This document shows positions 5,267 through 5,395 of a DNA stretch of 5,395 bases, one piece after another (the first letter of the stretch is position 1; each line of letters starts with the position of its first letter). Source of the stretch: Phyllobacteriaceae bacterium UBA1059 (GTDB lineage Bacteria; Pseudomonadota; Alphaproteobacteria; Rhizobiales; Rhizobiaceae); assembly GCA_002316345.1 (NCBI GenBank), contig DCDI01000238.1, positions 27,499 to 32,893 of the forward strand, given 5' to 3'. The notes beneath the pieces were generated by a model. The model worked only from the letters and a program-made list of their open reading frames with translations. It did no database searches and was not told where the DNA came from. A program made the position numbers and the translations under genes.

Positions 5267-5395
5267 GTGACACCGGCACGCGTCGTTTTGTTCCTGATCG
5301 GGCTGTTCCTTGCGGGCGGGCTGGTCGCTTATGGCTCCGGCGCTTTCGATTCTCAGCAGGCGCAACCGCAAACAGCTTCGGCCCCGACCTCGACG
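5267..5395 (+). CDS. Membrane-anchored protein, N-terminus only (possible LysM-domain protein)
   Basis: Forty-three codons are visible, with no stop before the window edge. The N-terminus (VTPARVVLFLIGLFLAGGLVAY) is one hydrophobic segment of about 18 residues after a single Arg, acting as a signal anchor or uncleaved signal. A Gln/Pro/Ala/Thr/Ser-rich stretch follows and looks like an extracytoplasmic linker. I chose GTG 5267 because GGAG (5257-5260) lies six bases before it. The in-frame ATG at 5249 would add six residues, and the nearest GGAG (5242-5245) is only three bases away. No functional domain is inside the window. From remembered gene order in rhizobia, a periplasmic LysM peptidoglycan-binding protein next to the LOG-family gene is my best guess, but nothing in the visible residues proves it. 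It diverges from the LOG gene over a 123-base region. Confidence 0.6.
   Translation, partial: MTPARVVLFLIGLFLAGGLVAYGSGAFDSQQAQPQTASAPTST

Noticed and set aside
1..5395. A dedicated new multi-gene system such as defence, secretion or a biosynthetic cluster
   Set aside because: All genes belong to common housekeeping or transport families and no mobile or accessory signature is present; only the 768-931 junction is unusual.

Overview
The window looks like ordinary chromosomal core sequence from a high-GC alphaproteobacterium, most likely a member of the Hyphomicrobiales (Phyllobacteriaceae/Rhizobiaceae-like). I base this on GC-rich codon use, the style of the proteins (a long CimA-type citramalate synthase, RarD-family permeases, a LOG-family protein) and gene order. 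The taxon is inferred; there is no rRNA or other marker here.

Layout: positions 1-771 hold the 3' four-fifths of a proline iminopeptidase gene (+), cut by the window edge. Its stop codon overlaps (ATGA) the ATG of a 40-codon ORF at 768-890, which begins with a diverged copy of the first 14 codons of cimA. That ORF's stop again overlaps (ATGA) the start of the full cimA at 887-2506 (+). Two tandem, clearly homologous RarD-type EamA permease genes follow at 2594-3538 and 3614-4522 (+). A convergent LOG-family phosphoribohydrolase gene lies at 4544-5143 (-). A short divergent intergenic region (5144-5266) separates it from the 5' end of a membrane-anchored protein gene (+) that runs off the window.

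The left four plus-strand genes are closely spaced and could share a transcript. CimA condenses pyruvate with acetyl-CoA to citramalate, the threonine-independent entry to isoleucine. The iminopeptidase releases N-terminal proline from peptides. The RarD permeases have no firmly known substrate, although the family is thought to handle amino acids or other small metabolites. The genes are metabolically compatible, but nothing shows a dedicated joint system.

I see no mobile element, CRISPR array, defence island or RNA gene. The one really odd spot is the pip-cimA junction (768-931): a partial duplication of the cimA start whose aligned differences are all synonymous, separated by 77 bases containing an imperfect palindrome, with stop-start overlaps at both ends. 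Smaller curiosities are a 12-bp in-frame tandem repeat spanning the cimA stop codon, a hairpin between the permease paralogs, and an 11-bp-period heptamer repeat in the divergent promoter region.
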